Part shown: piece after piece, positions 9,684 to 17,867 of the stretch
Position numbering within the stretch: the first letter of the stretch is position 1
How the letters are laid out: every line of letters starts with the position of its first letter
Assembly: GCA_019635415.1 (NCBI GenBank)
Contig: JAHBZN010000003.1
Span: 124,001 to 188,000, forward strand
DNA: 64,000 bases
Direction: 5' to 3'
DNA from: Ramlibacter sp.
GTDB lineage: Bacteria > Pseudomonadota > Gammaproteobacteria > Burkholderiales > Burkholderiaceae_C
Made by a program: the position numbers and the translations under genes
The notes under the pieces: model-generated
What the model was told of the DNA's origin: nothing
Databases searched by the model: none
The model's input: the letters and a program-made list of their open reading frames with translations, nothing else

Positions 9684-11033
9684 ATGTCAGACCCCACCGC
9701 GTCCGCGCCCCAGCGCTCCCCCCTTTCGTGGCTCGCCACCCTCCGGGTCTATCTGGAGCCCGCCAGCCTGCGCATGCTGGCGCTGGGCTTTGCGGCCGGC
9801 CTGCCCTTGTTGCTGGTGCTGGGCACGCTGAGTTTTCGCCTGCGCGAGGCCGGCATTGATCGCTCCACCATCGGCCAACTGAGCTGGGTCGGCCTGGCCT
9901 ACGGCTTCAAATGGTGCTGGGCGCCGCTGGTGGACCGGCTGCCCCTGCCCGGGCTGACCAACACCCTGGGCCGCAGGCGCGGTTGGCTGCTGCTGTCGCA
10001 GGCCATCATCGTCGCCGGGCTGGTGGGCATGGCGCTGGTGGACCCGCGCCAGACGCTGGAGCCCGTCGTCTGGTGCGCGCTGGTGGTGGCCTTTGGCTCG
10101 GCCACACAGGACATTGCGCTGGACGCCTACCGCATTGAATCGGCCGATGCGCAGCGTCAGGCCGCGCTGGCCGCCACCTACCAGACCGGCTACCGGCTCG
10201 CCATGATCTGGGCGGGCGCCGGCGTGCTCTGGCTCGCCGCGCGCGCCGAAACGGCCTCCGCCGTTGCCGGCGCCATCAGTGCGTACCAGAACGGCGCCTG
10301 GCAGACGGCCTACCTCGTGATGGCCGCCTCCATGAGCGTGGGCGTGCTGACGGTGCTGCTCTCACCCGAGCCGGCGCCGCGCGTGCTGCCGCCCGCGAGA
10401 AATGCCGCCGAATGGCTGCAGGCCACGCTGGTCGAGCCGTTTGCCGACTTCATCCGCCGCTACCGCTGGCAGGCCGCGCTGATCCTGGCACTGATCGCGG
10501 TGTACCGCATCAGCGACGTGGTCATGGGCATCATGGCCAACCCGTTCTACGTGGACATGGGCTACACCAAGGACGAGGTGGCCGCCGTGACCAAGGTGTT
10601 TGGCGTGATCATGACGCTGGCAGGCGCCTTTGTGGGCGGCGCCCTGTCGATGCGGCTGGGCGTGATGCGCGTGCTGATGCTGGGCGCCGTGCTCAGCGCC
10701 GCCAGCAACCTGCTGTTTGCCTGGCTCGCTGGCCAGGGCCACGACGTGACCGCGCTGGTGCTGGTGATCTCGGCCGACAACCTGTCCAGCGGCATCGCCT
10801 CGGCGGCGTTCATCGCCTATCTCTCGTCACTGACCAATGTGAACTACTCGGCCACGCAATACGCGTTGTTCAGCTCGATGATGCTGCTGCTGCCCAAGAC
10901 GCTGGCTGGGTTCTCGGGCTTCTACGTGGACGCCCATGGCTACAGCCAATTCTTCACGGCCACGGCGCTGCTCGGGGTGCCGGTGCTGGTGCTGGTGTGG
11001 CTGGCGGGACGGGCCCAGCGATCCAGCCCGTGA
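9684..11033 (+). CDS. ampG: AmpG-like muropeptide MFS permease
   Basis: The 449-residue MFS protein opens with YLEPASLRMLALGFAAGLPLLLVLGTL and has the AmpG family wording IGQLSWVGLAYGFKWCWAPLVDRLPLP. AmpG imports anhydromuropeptides from the periplasm for cell-wall recycling. About 12 to 14 hydrophobic segments are visible. ATG codons at 9675 and 9684 are both in frame; I chose the second because the first overlaps the start codon of the divergent protease. No beta-lactamase or ampD gene is nearby. Confidence 0.88.
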   Translation: MSDPTASAPQRSPLSWLATLRVYLEPASLRMLALGFAAGLPLLLVLGTLSFRLREAGIDRSTIGQLSWVGLAYGFKWCWAPLVDRLPLPGLTNTLGRRRGWLLLSQAIIVAGLVGMALVDPRQTLEPVVWCALVVAFGSATQDIALDAYRIESADAQRQAALAATYQTGYRLAMIWAGAGVLWLAARAETASAVAGAISAYQNGAWQTAYLVMAASMSVGVLTVLLSPEPAPRVLPPARNAAEWLQATLVEPFADFIRRYRWQAALILALIAVYRISDVVMGIMANPFYVDMGYTKDEVAAVTKVFGVIMTLAGAFVGGALSMRLGVMRVLMLGAVLSAASNLLFAWLAGQGHDVTALVLVISADNLSSGIASAAFIAYLSSLTNVNYSATQYALFSSMMLLLPKTLAGFSGFYVDAHGYSQFFTATALLGVPVLVLVWLAGRAQRSSP

Positions 11034-11040
11034 CGCCAGC

Positions 11041-11358
11041 TTACGCAGGTTGCGCGTGCAGACGTACGCCCAGAGCACGAGCCACCTTGAGCACCGTGGC
11101 AAAGCTCGGATTGCCTCCCTCGCTGAGCGCCCGGTACAGGCTCTCGCGACTGAGACCCGCCTCTTTGGCAACCTGGCTCATGCCCTTGGCACGCGCAATA
11201 TCGCCCAGCGCCTGGGCAATGCTAGAAGCGTCGTCCGGCGCCTCTTCAAGCCAGGCGTCCAGATAAGCGGCCATTTCTTTAGGCGTGCGCAGGTGCTCCG
11301 CCACGTCGTAGGACGTTGCCTTGGGTCTGGAAATCTTCTTGCGGGCGGCGACTGGCAT
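11041..11358 (-). CDS. Antitoxin, HTH addiction-module antidote (TIGR02684 type)
   Basis: The 105-residue protein has the family pattern YDVAEHLRTPKEMAAYLDAWLEEAPDDASSIAQALGDIARAKGMSQVAKEAGLSRESLYRAL, ending in an HTH of the XRE type (about residues 55-100). It should bind and neutralise the toxin encoded directly upstream and repress the operon. The start at 11358 lies 4 bp after the toxin stop codon. The toxin-first order is normal for this TA family. Confidence 0.9.
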   Translation of the reverse strand: MPVAARKKISRPKATSYDVAEHLRTPKEMAAYLDAWLEEAPDDASSIAQALGDIARAKGMSQVAKEAGLSRESLYRALSEGGNPSFATVLKVARALGVRLHAQPA

Positions 11359-11362
11359 GTAA

Positions 11363-11656
11363 CTACTCCTCATAAGCCTGCGCGAGGCGGATGGCTCTGG
11401 CGATGTCTTTGGCCTGAGTTGACTTGTCTCCGCCAACGAGCAGCAGGAGGAAATGGCCACGACGCTGCGTGTAATACACGCGGTAGCCAGGGCCAAAGTC
11501 CACTTTCAGTTCCGAGACGCCGTGGGTCAGGCTGCGATGCGGGCCGGGGTTGCTATGGATGAGTCGATCAACGCGCATCAGAATGCGGGCGCGGCGCGCA
11601 AGGTCTTTCAGGCTGTCGATCCACTCCCTGTACTCGTCGGTCTTCTCAACGCGCAT
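11363..11656 (-). CDS. Toxin, RelE/ParE-type killer protein (TIGR02683 type)
   Basis: The 97-residue basic protein matches the RelE/ParE-fold toxins paired with TIGR02684 antidotes. It has KTDEYREWIDSLKDLARRARILMRVDRL, then VSELKVDFGPGYRVYYTQRRG and LLLVGGDKSTQAKDIARAIRLA. Such toxins usually cleave mRNA on the ribosome. The ATG at 11656 is preferred because family members begin close to this residue; an ATG at 11674 is possible. A TACAAT sequence lies just upstream of the chosen start, hinting at a very short leader. It is cotranscribed with the antitoxin. Confidence 0.88.
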   Translation of the reverse strand: MRVEKTDEYREWIDSLKDLARRARILMRVDRLIHSNPGPHRSLTHGVSELKVDFGPGYRVYYTQRRGHFLLLLVGGDKSTQAKDIARAIRLAQAYEE

Positions 11657-11658
11657 AG

Positions 11659-11947
11659 TGTGATTGTAGCCCATGAGCTACATTTCACGCTGTCCAGCGC
11701 CACGATGCTGCCGCCCAAAGACTGGCGAGGGTTTCAGGTGTCGATGTGGATACCCATTGGTACCGCCAGTTCTTGACCGCCATTGCGCTGTTAGGCTTGC
11801 AAGTGCGGGTGCGGCTGGCTTGGCGGAGTGCGCGCCCTCCACAGATGCAGGATACAGCTGCGCACGTTACCCAAAATCCAAACTGCCGCTCAATTTCTTG
11901 CAGTTGCGGAGACGTCAAATATGAGGTGTTGACATCTCGCGCCAACC
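11659..11947. other. Unassigned stretch between toxin and ATPase
   Basis: No convincing gene is seen here. Short open frames exist on both strands but none has a recognisable domain, a good start signal or sensible composition. The G+C content falls through this stretch towards the ATPase gene. It may be a remnant of older mobile DNA, and it must also hold the promoter of the TA pair. Confidence 0.4.
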
Positions 11948-13480
11948 TCAGCTTCTTCCAACAATAGCTTGCTTGGCGGGTGCGAGTTTGGCTAGTTGGG
12001 CTTGCTTGACACCAATAAGGTAGGTACGGAACGCTGGATGAATCTCCCATCGCGCTCCTTGCATGAAATTCCAATTTGCAAGCTTGACGAAACTGGAGTC
12101 GTCGTGGAACAAGATATGGCGAAATCCGCGTGGCTGTGTGTTGTCGACAATGCGCGGATTTAGGAACCCCGTTTCGTGCAAAAGCCTCAATACTGTAACG
12201 GCATCGTCGTCAACATCTGGGCGAAGCTGCGCTCCGCGTATTTGTATTGAGGCAATGCTTGGAACCGTAAGAAGATGCCGCCGAAGCTTCTCAAAGTCAG
12301 AATCGAAATCAAAGTCAGCGAAAGTGTTGATGATTTCGCGAATGTTCTTGCAATCTAAAGAAAATTCATTGACTACGTCGTCAACCCGCTCTGATGAATA
12401 AACGCGCATTGCGGCCCCAGCTTCATTGCTGCCAATTAAAGGTGCATTGCCCTGCACAGCCGCATCAACCATATTCTTTATGAGCTGGATGGCATCCCTT
12501 GGGCGCTCGCGAGCTGACTTCGAGATGAACGAGTCCCAGGAACGTCTCTCATCGCTGGTTGGCAAAGTCATCGTCGATCCGTTAAAGAAGACGGTGTACG
12601 GATCTACCCGTGTTTGCCCCGCATCCGTAGCTGCCTTTTCCAAACGCTTCCGGACAATGCTTGCCATCAGCGTATCGTCAGCCAAAAGTGGAATCATCAG
12701 ACCCCGCATATGGTCAGTCTGATCTCTTTGCCCCTGGCTCTCGCTGGTAAGCCGAGTCCATACGCTTGAGCGGAGGCTAACAACTGCCCTTACCGCGCTA
12801 CATTCCCCAGTCAGCCGTCTTACAGCTAACAGAAGTGCCCAAATCCGATTCAAGTGAGCCGGTTGATCAGGTGCGGCTAACTGATCTGTGTCATCAATGA
12901 GCAGATAAAAAACACTTCCTGACGAGAGGAGTTGCGAGCTGATTGCTTTGATTAGTGAATGTGGCGAATTGGTGCCCGCCAGCTCTTTTGCAAGCTGAAC
13001 ACCATTGATCTTCGCGACAGGCAATGAAATAGCTGAAATAAGCTCCAGTGATTTCTGAATAAAGTCTTCTTCTGTGAGTCCTTGTTGACGTGCCTCGTTG
13101 TGAAGTGTCGCGGCTGTTCCTTTCAGCATCCCTTTGAGTTGTGAGCCGATCTGCGCGCCCAATGTTCGCAATAGAACCTCGTAGTAGAAGCGCTTGAGAG
13201 AACCGATGTCAAGTGATGCTGGCGTGTCTTTGGAAGATATGTTGTCTGGTCGAATAAGTAGGCATGGCAGCCTCTTCAATTTGGCAACCTTGTCAATCCA
13301 TTCAACTATGGCACTCTTACCGATTCCTTTATTTCCCACCAGAATCCTCATGCCGCCTGGCTCAATGGCGCAAAGTTGCGTGAACTGCGTCGGCGCAATA
13401 AATATGTCGCCAAGGAAAGGGCGGTCACCCTCAGCAGTGCCGGTTCTGACGTACCTCAAGAGATGGTCGAGTGCGCTCAT
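11948..13480 (-). CDS. P-loop ATPase, possibly Sll1717-like, defence candidate
   Basis: The 510-residue protein carries Walker A GNKGIGKSA at residues 49-57 and Walker B FYLLIDDTDQ at residues 191-200, where the Asp pair follows a hydrophobic strand. The rest is mostly helical with no other domain that I can name. The layout (short N-terminus, P-loop ATPase, helical C-terminal half) resembles the Sll1717-type P-loop ATPases, which often occur alone in defence islands. That assignment is tentative. Composition is much more A+T-rich than the genes on either side. It is a single gene with about 300 bp of non-coding DNA upstream. Function unknown; a role in phage defence is inference only. Confidence 0.65.
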   Translation of the reverse strand: MSALDHLLRYVRTGTAEGDRPFLGDIFIAPTQFTQLCAIEPGGMRILVGNKGIGKSAIVEWIDKVAKLKRLPCLLIRPDNISSKDTPASLDIGSLKRFYYEVLLRTLGAQIGSQLKGMLKGTAATLHNEARQQGLTEEDFIQKSLELISAISLPVAKINGVQLAKELAGTNSPHSLIKAISSQLLSSGSVFYLLIDDTDQLAAPDQPAHLNRIWALLLAVRRLTGECSAVRAVVSLRSSVWTRLTSESQGQRDQTDHMRGLMIPLLADDTLMASIVRKRLEKAATDAGQTRVDPYTVFFNGSTMTLPTSDERRSWDSFISKSARERPRDAIQLIKNMVDAAVQGNAPLIGSNEAGAAMRVYSSERVDDVVNEFSLDCKNIREIINTFADFDFDSDFEKLRRHLLTVPSIASIQIRGAQLRPDVDDDAVTVLRLLHETGFLNPRIVDNTQPRGFRHILFHDDSSFVKLANWNFMQGARWEIHPAFRTYLIGVKQAQLAKLAPAKQAIVGRS

Positions 13481-13784
13481 GTCGTGCTTCCCAAGTCGTA
13501 GTCAGTTTCGCTATTTTCGATTTTGCTGTTTAACAGCGCCATCCAATTTCACAAAATCCCGCAACTGACTACTGCGATTCTAAGCAGCAGACATTCAGCT
13601 GCGAATCCCCCAATGTGATGAGGCCGCGCATACCGTGGCTCCCTTTTTAAGCGCGCGTCTCGGCGCTACCGGCGTCGTGGTGCTGCTAGCAGAGCAGGAT
13701 CTAAAGGAAAAAGGCCTGGAGTTCAGACAGAGCGGCCGCCATCAGCTATCAAAACAGTAGCAACCCACCCCTCCACCCAAGGAG
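13481..13784. other. Non-coding region between ATPase and pelG
   Basis: The region separates the start of the ATPase gene from the stop of pelG. It has two inverted repeats near the ATPase start and a G+C jump near 13,600. From 13,748 the sequence GCTATCAAAACAGTAGCAA resembles the first third of the 57-nt repeat described elsewhere, but the rest does not match. No terminator for pelG is evident, as pelG ends at the right-hand edge and is transcribed leftward into this region. Confidence 0.5.
13498..13572. promoter_or_regulatory. Inverted repeats upstream of ATPase gene
   Basis: GTAGTCAGTT (13498-13507) and AACTGACTAC (13563-13572) are a perfect 10-bp inverted pair 55 bp apart. Between them GCTGTT-T-AACAGC (13525-13537) is a second, compact palindrome. 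They lie 18 to 92 bp upstream of the ATPase ATG, where a promoter is expected. They could be operator sites or a looped repressor site. No regulator gene is adjacent. Confidence 0.4.
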
Positions 13785-15155
13785 TCACTGCAGCATGAAC
13801 GTCTCATACTCCAGCCGCGAAATCTTGCGCTCCATCACGCGCAGCGCCACCACCAGCGTGATGAGCAGCGCCAGCGCAAACCCGTAGCCGTAGAACGCCA
13901 CGCCCAGGCGCAGCGAGACCATGGACAGCGCCACGTTGAGCACGGCCAGCAGGCCCACGGTGGCCAGCACGGCGCGGCGCCGGTCGAGGTAGAAGAACAC
14001 GTTCATCACCGCCAGCAGCGCCACCTGCAGGCTGGCGGCCACAGCGTCCACATAGAACAGCGGCAAATACAGCGCGCTGATGCCCAGTTTTTCAAAGATG
14101 GTCGGCGCAAACACCACCATCAGCAGCACCGACAGGGTCTGGATCTTGATGATGTCGAACAGGCCATGGCGCACGGCAAACACCATTTCGTCGCGCATGC
14201 GCGCGATCTCCTCGAGCGAGCCGCCCTCGCGCACGGCGTTGTAGAACTTGTCGTACCACTCCACGAAGTCGGTCTCGAAGCGCACCAGAAACACCGCCAT
14301 GCCGGGGATGATGCTCAGGTAGGCCAGGAACACCGGCATGTCGTAGATGACGCTGGCGCGCAGCGGGCCGATCACGGCCTGGCTGGTCTCGGGCGCGAAC
14401 CAGAACACGATCTTGTCGGCCCAGATCGCAAAGTTGAAGAGCACGCCCACAGCCATCAGCGTGGGCAGCATGGCGCCAGGCTGGAAGCAGTCGAACGCGA
14501 TCAGCCGCTCGGCCGGGAAGCTGCGCAGGATGATGAAGAACATGCCTGCCAGCATCAGGAACTGCCCGACCACATAGCCCGCGAGCAGGCCTTCCAGCCC
14601 CCCGCCGCGCAGCAGCACGGCCAGCAGCACCGAGATGCCGTAGCCGCCGCCAAACAGCACCACGATGGTCTTGTAGAACTTGAGCCCGCTCATGAAGATG
14701 GTGGCCACCCAGATGTCGCACATGGTCACGAAGCCCGCCACCATGAGCATGCGGTACAGCGCACTGGCGCCGCGGAACTCCAGAAACGCCAGCATCACCG
14801 CCAGCGTGCCGGCGCCCAGATTGGTGACCAGCAGCACCCCCGCAAAATTGGGCACCACGGTATCCCCCTGATTGGCAAACAGCCGGTCCGACACCCAGCG
14901 CGTGAAGGCCAGTTGCACCAGGCCGGTCAGGATCAGCGAGCCCGCAATCAGGTAGGTCACCGACACCTGGAACTGCGTGATGAGCACACTGGGCACCACG
15001 ATGTTGACCGACAACACGCCGATGACCACCAGACCCACGATCGACAGCACCCAGGGCCCCGAACTGATCAGCCCGGCATACGCATAGGCGCGCACCAGCG
15101 CAAAGTAGCTGTCGCGCTGCAGCAGCTTGCGGAGCTCGAAGCCGATGCCTGCCAT
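13785..15155 (-). CDS. pelG: Pel polysaccharide inner-membrane transporter PelG
   Basis: The 456-residue protein has about 12 hydrophobic segments and the PelG opening MAGIGFELRKLLQRDSYFALVRAYAYAGLISSGPWVLSI. PelG is a Wzx-like MOP-superfamily flippase-type protein that works with PelF, PelD and PelE to export the growing Pel chain across the inner membrane. Its ATG overlaps the pelF stop codon (TGATG-type overlap). It is the last gene of the pel operon, in the standard A-to-G order. Confidence 0.95.
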   Translation of the reverse strand: MAGIGFELRKLLQRDSYFALVRAYAYAGLISSGPWVLSIVGLVVIGVLSVNIVVPSVLITQFQVSVTYLIAGSLILTGLVQLAFTRWVSDRLFANQGDTVVPNFAGVLLVTNLGAGTLAVMLAFLEFRGASALYRMLMVAGFVTMCDIWVATIFMSGLKFYKTIVVLFGGGYGISVLLAVLLRGGGLEGLLAGYVVGQFLMLAGMFFIILRSFPAERLIAFDCFQPGAMLPTLMAVGVLFNFAIWADKIVFWFAPETSQAVIGPLRASVIYDMPVFLAYLSIIPGMAVFLVRFETDFVEWYDKFYNAVREGGSLEEIARMRDEMVFAVRHGLFDIIKIQTLSVLLMVVFAPTIFEKLGISALYLPLFYVDAVAASLQVALLAVMNVFFYLDRRRAVLATVGLLAVLNVALSMVSLRLGVAFYGYGFALALLITLVVALRVMERKISRLEYETFMLQ

Positions 15156-16750
15156 CAGTGCTCCGGCGGCCGTTCCGTGGCCGGGTCGTGCGCCATGCGG
15201 TCCAGCGCCTGGTCATACACGGCGCGGTAGCGCGCGAACATCACGGGGTGGGTGTAGTAGCGCTCGACGCGCGCAATGCCGGCCTGCGCTGCCCGGTGCC
15301 AGGCGGCCTCGTCGCCCAGCAACTGCAGCGCCGCCTCGGCCAGCGCCTGCGGGTCGGCAATGCCCACCACCGCGCCCGACGCGCCGAGCGCCTGGTCCTC
15401 ATCGTCCAGGCCATAGACCAGCTGGCGGCAGGAGCCGACGTCGGTGCTTACCGTGGGCACGCCGGCGGCATAGCCTTCGAGGATGACCAGCGGCAGCGCC
15501 TCGCTGATCGAGCTCAGCACCACCAGGCCGATCTGCGGCAGCAGGTCGGTAAGCTTCTGGAAGCCGAGGAATTTCACGTTGTCCTGCAGGCCCAGGCTGG
15601 CCACCAGGTCCTTGCATTCGGCAGCGTAGTCGGGGCTTTCTTCCTCGGGGCCGGCAATCCAGGCCTGCACGTCGGGAAAGCGGTTGGCCATGATGCGCGT
15701 GGCGCGGATGTAGGTCTTGATGTCCTTGATGGGCACCACGCGGCCGATCAGGCACATGATGCGCGGCACCGTGGCTGGCCGCAACGCGCGCAGCGCGCCA
15801 AAACGCACCACGTCGATGCCGTTGGGAATGTTGCTGGTGCGCGCGGCATCGGCGCCGTCCTGCACCTGGCGCAGGCGGTTGGCCTCGTACAGTGCAATGA
15901 TCTGGTCGCTGGCGTCGTAGCACATGCGGCCCAGCGCCTCGAAGAAGCGGATCCACATGGTGCGGAAGTAGCCCGCCTGGGTCGCGTCGCGCTGCAGCAG
16001 GGTGCGGTTGTCGGCAATCCAGCGTGCGGCATACAGGTCGATGCGGCGCTCCTTGGTGTAGATGCCGTGCTCGCTCAGGATCAGGTGGTGGCCCCAGCGC
16101 CGCTTGAGCAGCGCCCCCAGGAAGCCCGCGTAGCCGGTGGACACCGAGTGGTAGCAGCCCACGGCCGGGAACTGCTCCACGACGGCAGACAGCACCCAGA
16201 TCGGCGTGTGCATGGTGCGCACGGTCCAGAAGTAGTCCACGAAGCTCGGGTCGGTGCAGCGCTCGCGGTACTGCTCGGTGATGTAGTTCCAGCTGGCCTC
16301 GGTGTAGAGGAACTGCGAGCGGTCCAGGCGGCCCTGCAGCTCGCCGGTGAGCGTGGCCAGCACCTCGCCGCCCCGTTCGGCCTGGCCCCGGGGATCGCGG
16401 AAGTAGGTGTGCAGCTCTCGGTTGAGATCGAACATCGGCCCGTCACCGGGCTGCGGCGTGACTGGCGGAGTGCCGGTGGTCTCGTAGAGGTAATGCTCCT
16501 CCAGGTGCACCACGTTGGCCGGCAGCTGGAATTTCTTCTCGCCGTAGTCCTGCCTGCGCGAGCCCAGAAAGCAGATCGCAAAGGTCAGGTCCGGAAAGCC
16601 GTTGATGATCTGGTGGACCCAGCTCGACACGCCGCCCGCCACGTAGGGGTAAGTGCCCTCGAGCAGCAGGCCGACGTCGGCAACGGGTGAACGCGACGAC
16701 GCTGCAGGCGACCCACCCGCTGTGAGGGAGCGTGGGGGCTCGCTAGACAT
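15155..16750 (-). CDS. pelF: Pel polysaccharide glycosyltransferase PelF
   Basis: The 531-residue cytoplasmic GT4 enzyme polymerises the Pel backbone from UDP-sugars, thought to be UDP-GalNAc. Visible features are VGLLLEGTYPYVAGGVSSWVHQIINGFPDL at the N-terminus, IMCLIGRVVPIKDIKTYIRA near residue 330 and the GT4 E-x7-E motif in SEALPLVILEGYAAGVPTVST (about residues 415-425). The start overlaps the pelE stop by 8 bp. About 30 low-complexity residues precede the conserved part, so a slightly later start is possible. Confidence 0.95.
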   Translation of the reverse strand: MSSEPPRSLTAGGSPAASSRSPVADVGLLLEGTYPYVAGGVSSWVHQIINGFPDLTFAICFLGSRRQDYGEKKFQLPANVVHLEEHYLYETTGTPPVTPQPGDGPMFDLNRELHTYFRDPRGQAERGGEVLATLTGELQGRLDRSQFLYTEASWNYITEQYRERCTDPSFVDYFWTVRTMHTPIWVLSAVVEQFPAVGCYHSVSTGYAGFLGALLKRRWGHHLILSEHGIYTKERRIDLYAARWIADNRTLLQRDATQAGYFRTMWIRFFEALGRMCYDASDQIIALYEANRLRQVQDGADAARTSNIPNGIDVVRFGALRALRPATVPRIMCLIGRVVPIKDIKTYIRATRIMANRFPDVQAWIAGPEEESPDYAAECKDLVASLGLQDNVKFLGFQKLTDLLPQIGLVVLSSISEALPLVILEGYAAGVPTVSTDVGSCRQLVYGLDDEDQALGASGAVVGIADPQALAEAALQLLGDEAAWHRAAQAGIARVERYYTHPVMFARYRAVYDQALDRMAHDPATERPPEH

Positions 16751-17867
16751 GCAGGTCCACGCCGGCCACCTGGCGGTGGCGCCAGAACGCGGCCACGCCG
16801 CGCAGGTTGTGCGGCAGCTGCGTGTTGTCGGGCAGTCGGCCCATGTATTTGCGCACGCCGTCCAGGTCGCGCCGCATCCAGGCGATCTGCGCCATCAGCG
16901 GCCACAGGGTCTGCGGCGGCATCTTGACCTTGCGCGCCAGATCGAGCGCGCGGGCCGCGGCCTCGAGCTGGTCCAGCTCGATCAGCACGCGCGCATACAG
17001 CTGCCAGGTGCTCGGGGCGTAGGCGTCGAGCACCAGCACGTCCTCGCACAGCTTCTGCGACTGCTCCAGCGCAAAGCGGCGCAAGTCGCCGCGGGCGAGG
17101 CCGGTGTCGGCCTGCTGCCAGTGCAGCTCCGCCAGGCGCCTCAGGGCATTGACCAGCGGCGCACGGTCCTCGCCATCACGCGCTTCATTCAGGCGCTGCT
17201 GCGCCTGCTGGATCTGGCGCGTGAGGTCCTTCTCCCAGGCATCCACCATGCTGTAGGCCAGCAGGCGGATGTCCTCGGACGGGTCGGCCAGCAGGCCCTG
17301 CAGCAGCGGCACCGCGGCCTTGGGCCGCATGGTCTGCAAAGCCACCAGCACGCGCAGCCGGGTTTCCAGTGGCAAGGACGGGTCCTTGAGGATGCGCCGC
17401 GCATCGCCGGCGCGCAGGTCGCTGCGCTCGGTGGCCTCACGCTGCACCTCGGAGAACTCCGGCATGTGCACCGCCACGAAACGCTCGGTGCGCAGGATCT
17501 TGGGGTAACGCCGCGCCACCTGCACCACCAGCAGCGTGGCCAGCACGCCCAGCGCCGGGATGAAGAAGGCCAGGCAGTACAGCAGCGCGTAGGCCGGGCG
17601 CGCGGGCCTGCGGTAGCCGTCGGGCAGCATGGACCAGGCCAGCCAGGCCGAGACCGCGCTGGCCACGCCGTGCAGCGCGAAGTAGGCGGCCAGGCTGTCG
17701 ATGACCAGCGTGTCAATAGTGATGGGCCGGTCCAGCAGCAGCAGCGAGGACAGTTCGGCCGCCAGCGCCAGCGCCACGCGCAGCCAGGCGGCCACGAGCG
17801 CGCCGCGGGCGGCTTCGGGCGCCGCGTCGCTGCCGGTGGCGCGTTCGTCCTCGGGTTCGCCGCTCAT
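16743..17867 (-). CDS. pelE: Pel biosynthesis membrane/TPR protein PelE
   Basis: The 374-residue protein has N-terminal hydrophobic segments (about residues 25-45 and 85-115, ALLYCLAFFIPALGVLATLLVV). A cytoplasmic helical part with HEAT/TPR-like repeats follows (residues about 160-374). PelE binds PelD in the inner-membrane Pel synthase complex. The start codon overlaps the pelD stop by 4 bp (ATGA-type). The gene is poorly conserved in sequence across species, so identity rests partly on position between pelD and pelF. Confidence 0.88.
   Translation of the reverse strand: MSGEPEDERATGSDAAPEAARGALVAAWLRVALALAAELSSLLLLDRPITIDTLVIDSLAAYFALHGVASAVSAWLAWSMLPDGYRRPARPAYALLYCLAFFIPALGVLATLLVVQVARRYPKILRTERFVAVHMPEFSEVQREATERSDLRAGDARRILKDPSLPLETRLRVLVALQTMRPKAAVPLLQGLLADPSEDIRLLAYSMVDAWEKDLTRQIQQAQQRLNEARDGEDRAPLVNALRRLAELHWQQADTGLARGDLRRFALEQSQKLCEDVLVLDAYAPSTWQLYARVLIELDQLEAAARALDLARKVKMPPQTLWPLMAQIAWMRRDLDGVRKYMGRLPDNTQLPHNLRGVAAFWRHRQVAGVDLHV

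Larger units (their letters stand above)
11036..13784. other. Lower-G+C accessory island
   Basis: Between the AmpG-like gene and pelG the base composition drops to about half G+C by eye, against roughly 70% on both sides. The drop is strongest from about 11,700 to 13,600. The segment holds a toxin-antitoxin pair, an unrecognised 290-bp stretch and one large P-loop ATPase gene. I see no integrase, transposase, tRNA or clear direct repeat at the edges. Horizontal acquisition is inferred from composition and content. Confidence 0.7.

Noticed and set aside
11659..11947. Transposase remnant in the island
   Set aside because: Short frames on both strands show no transposase motif or terminal inverted repeats, so I cannot support it.
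13748..13804. Possible seventh 57-nt repeat at the pelG end
   Set aside because: Only the first 19 or so bases fit (GCTATCAAAACAGTAGCAA); the core GGCAAGGGCT is absent.
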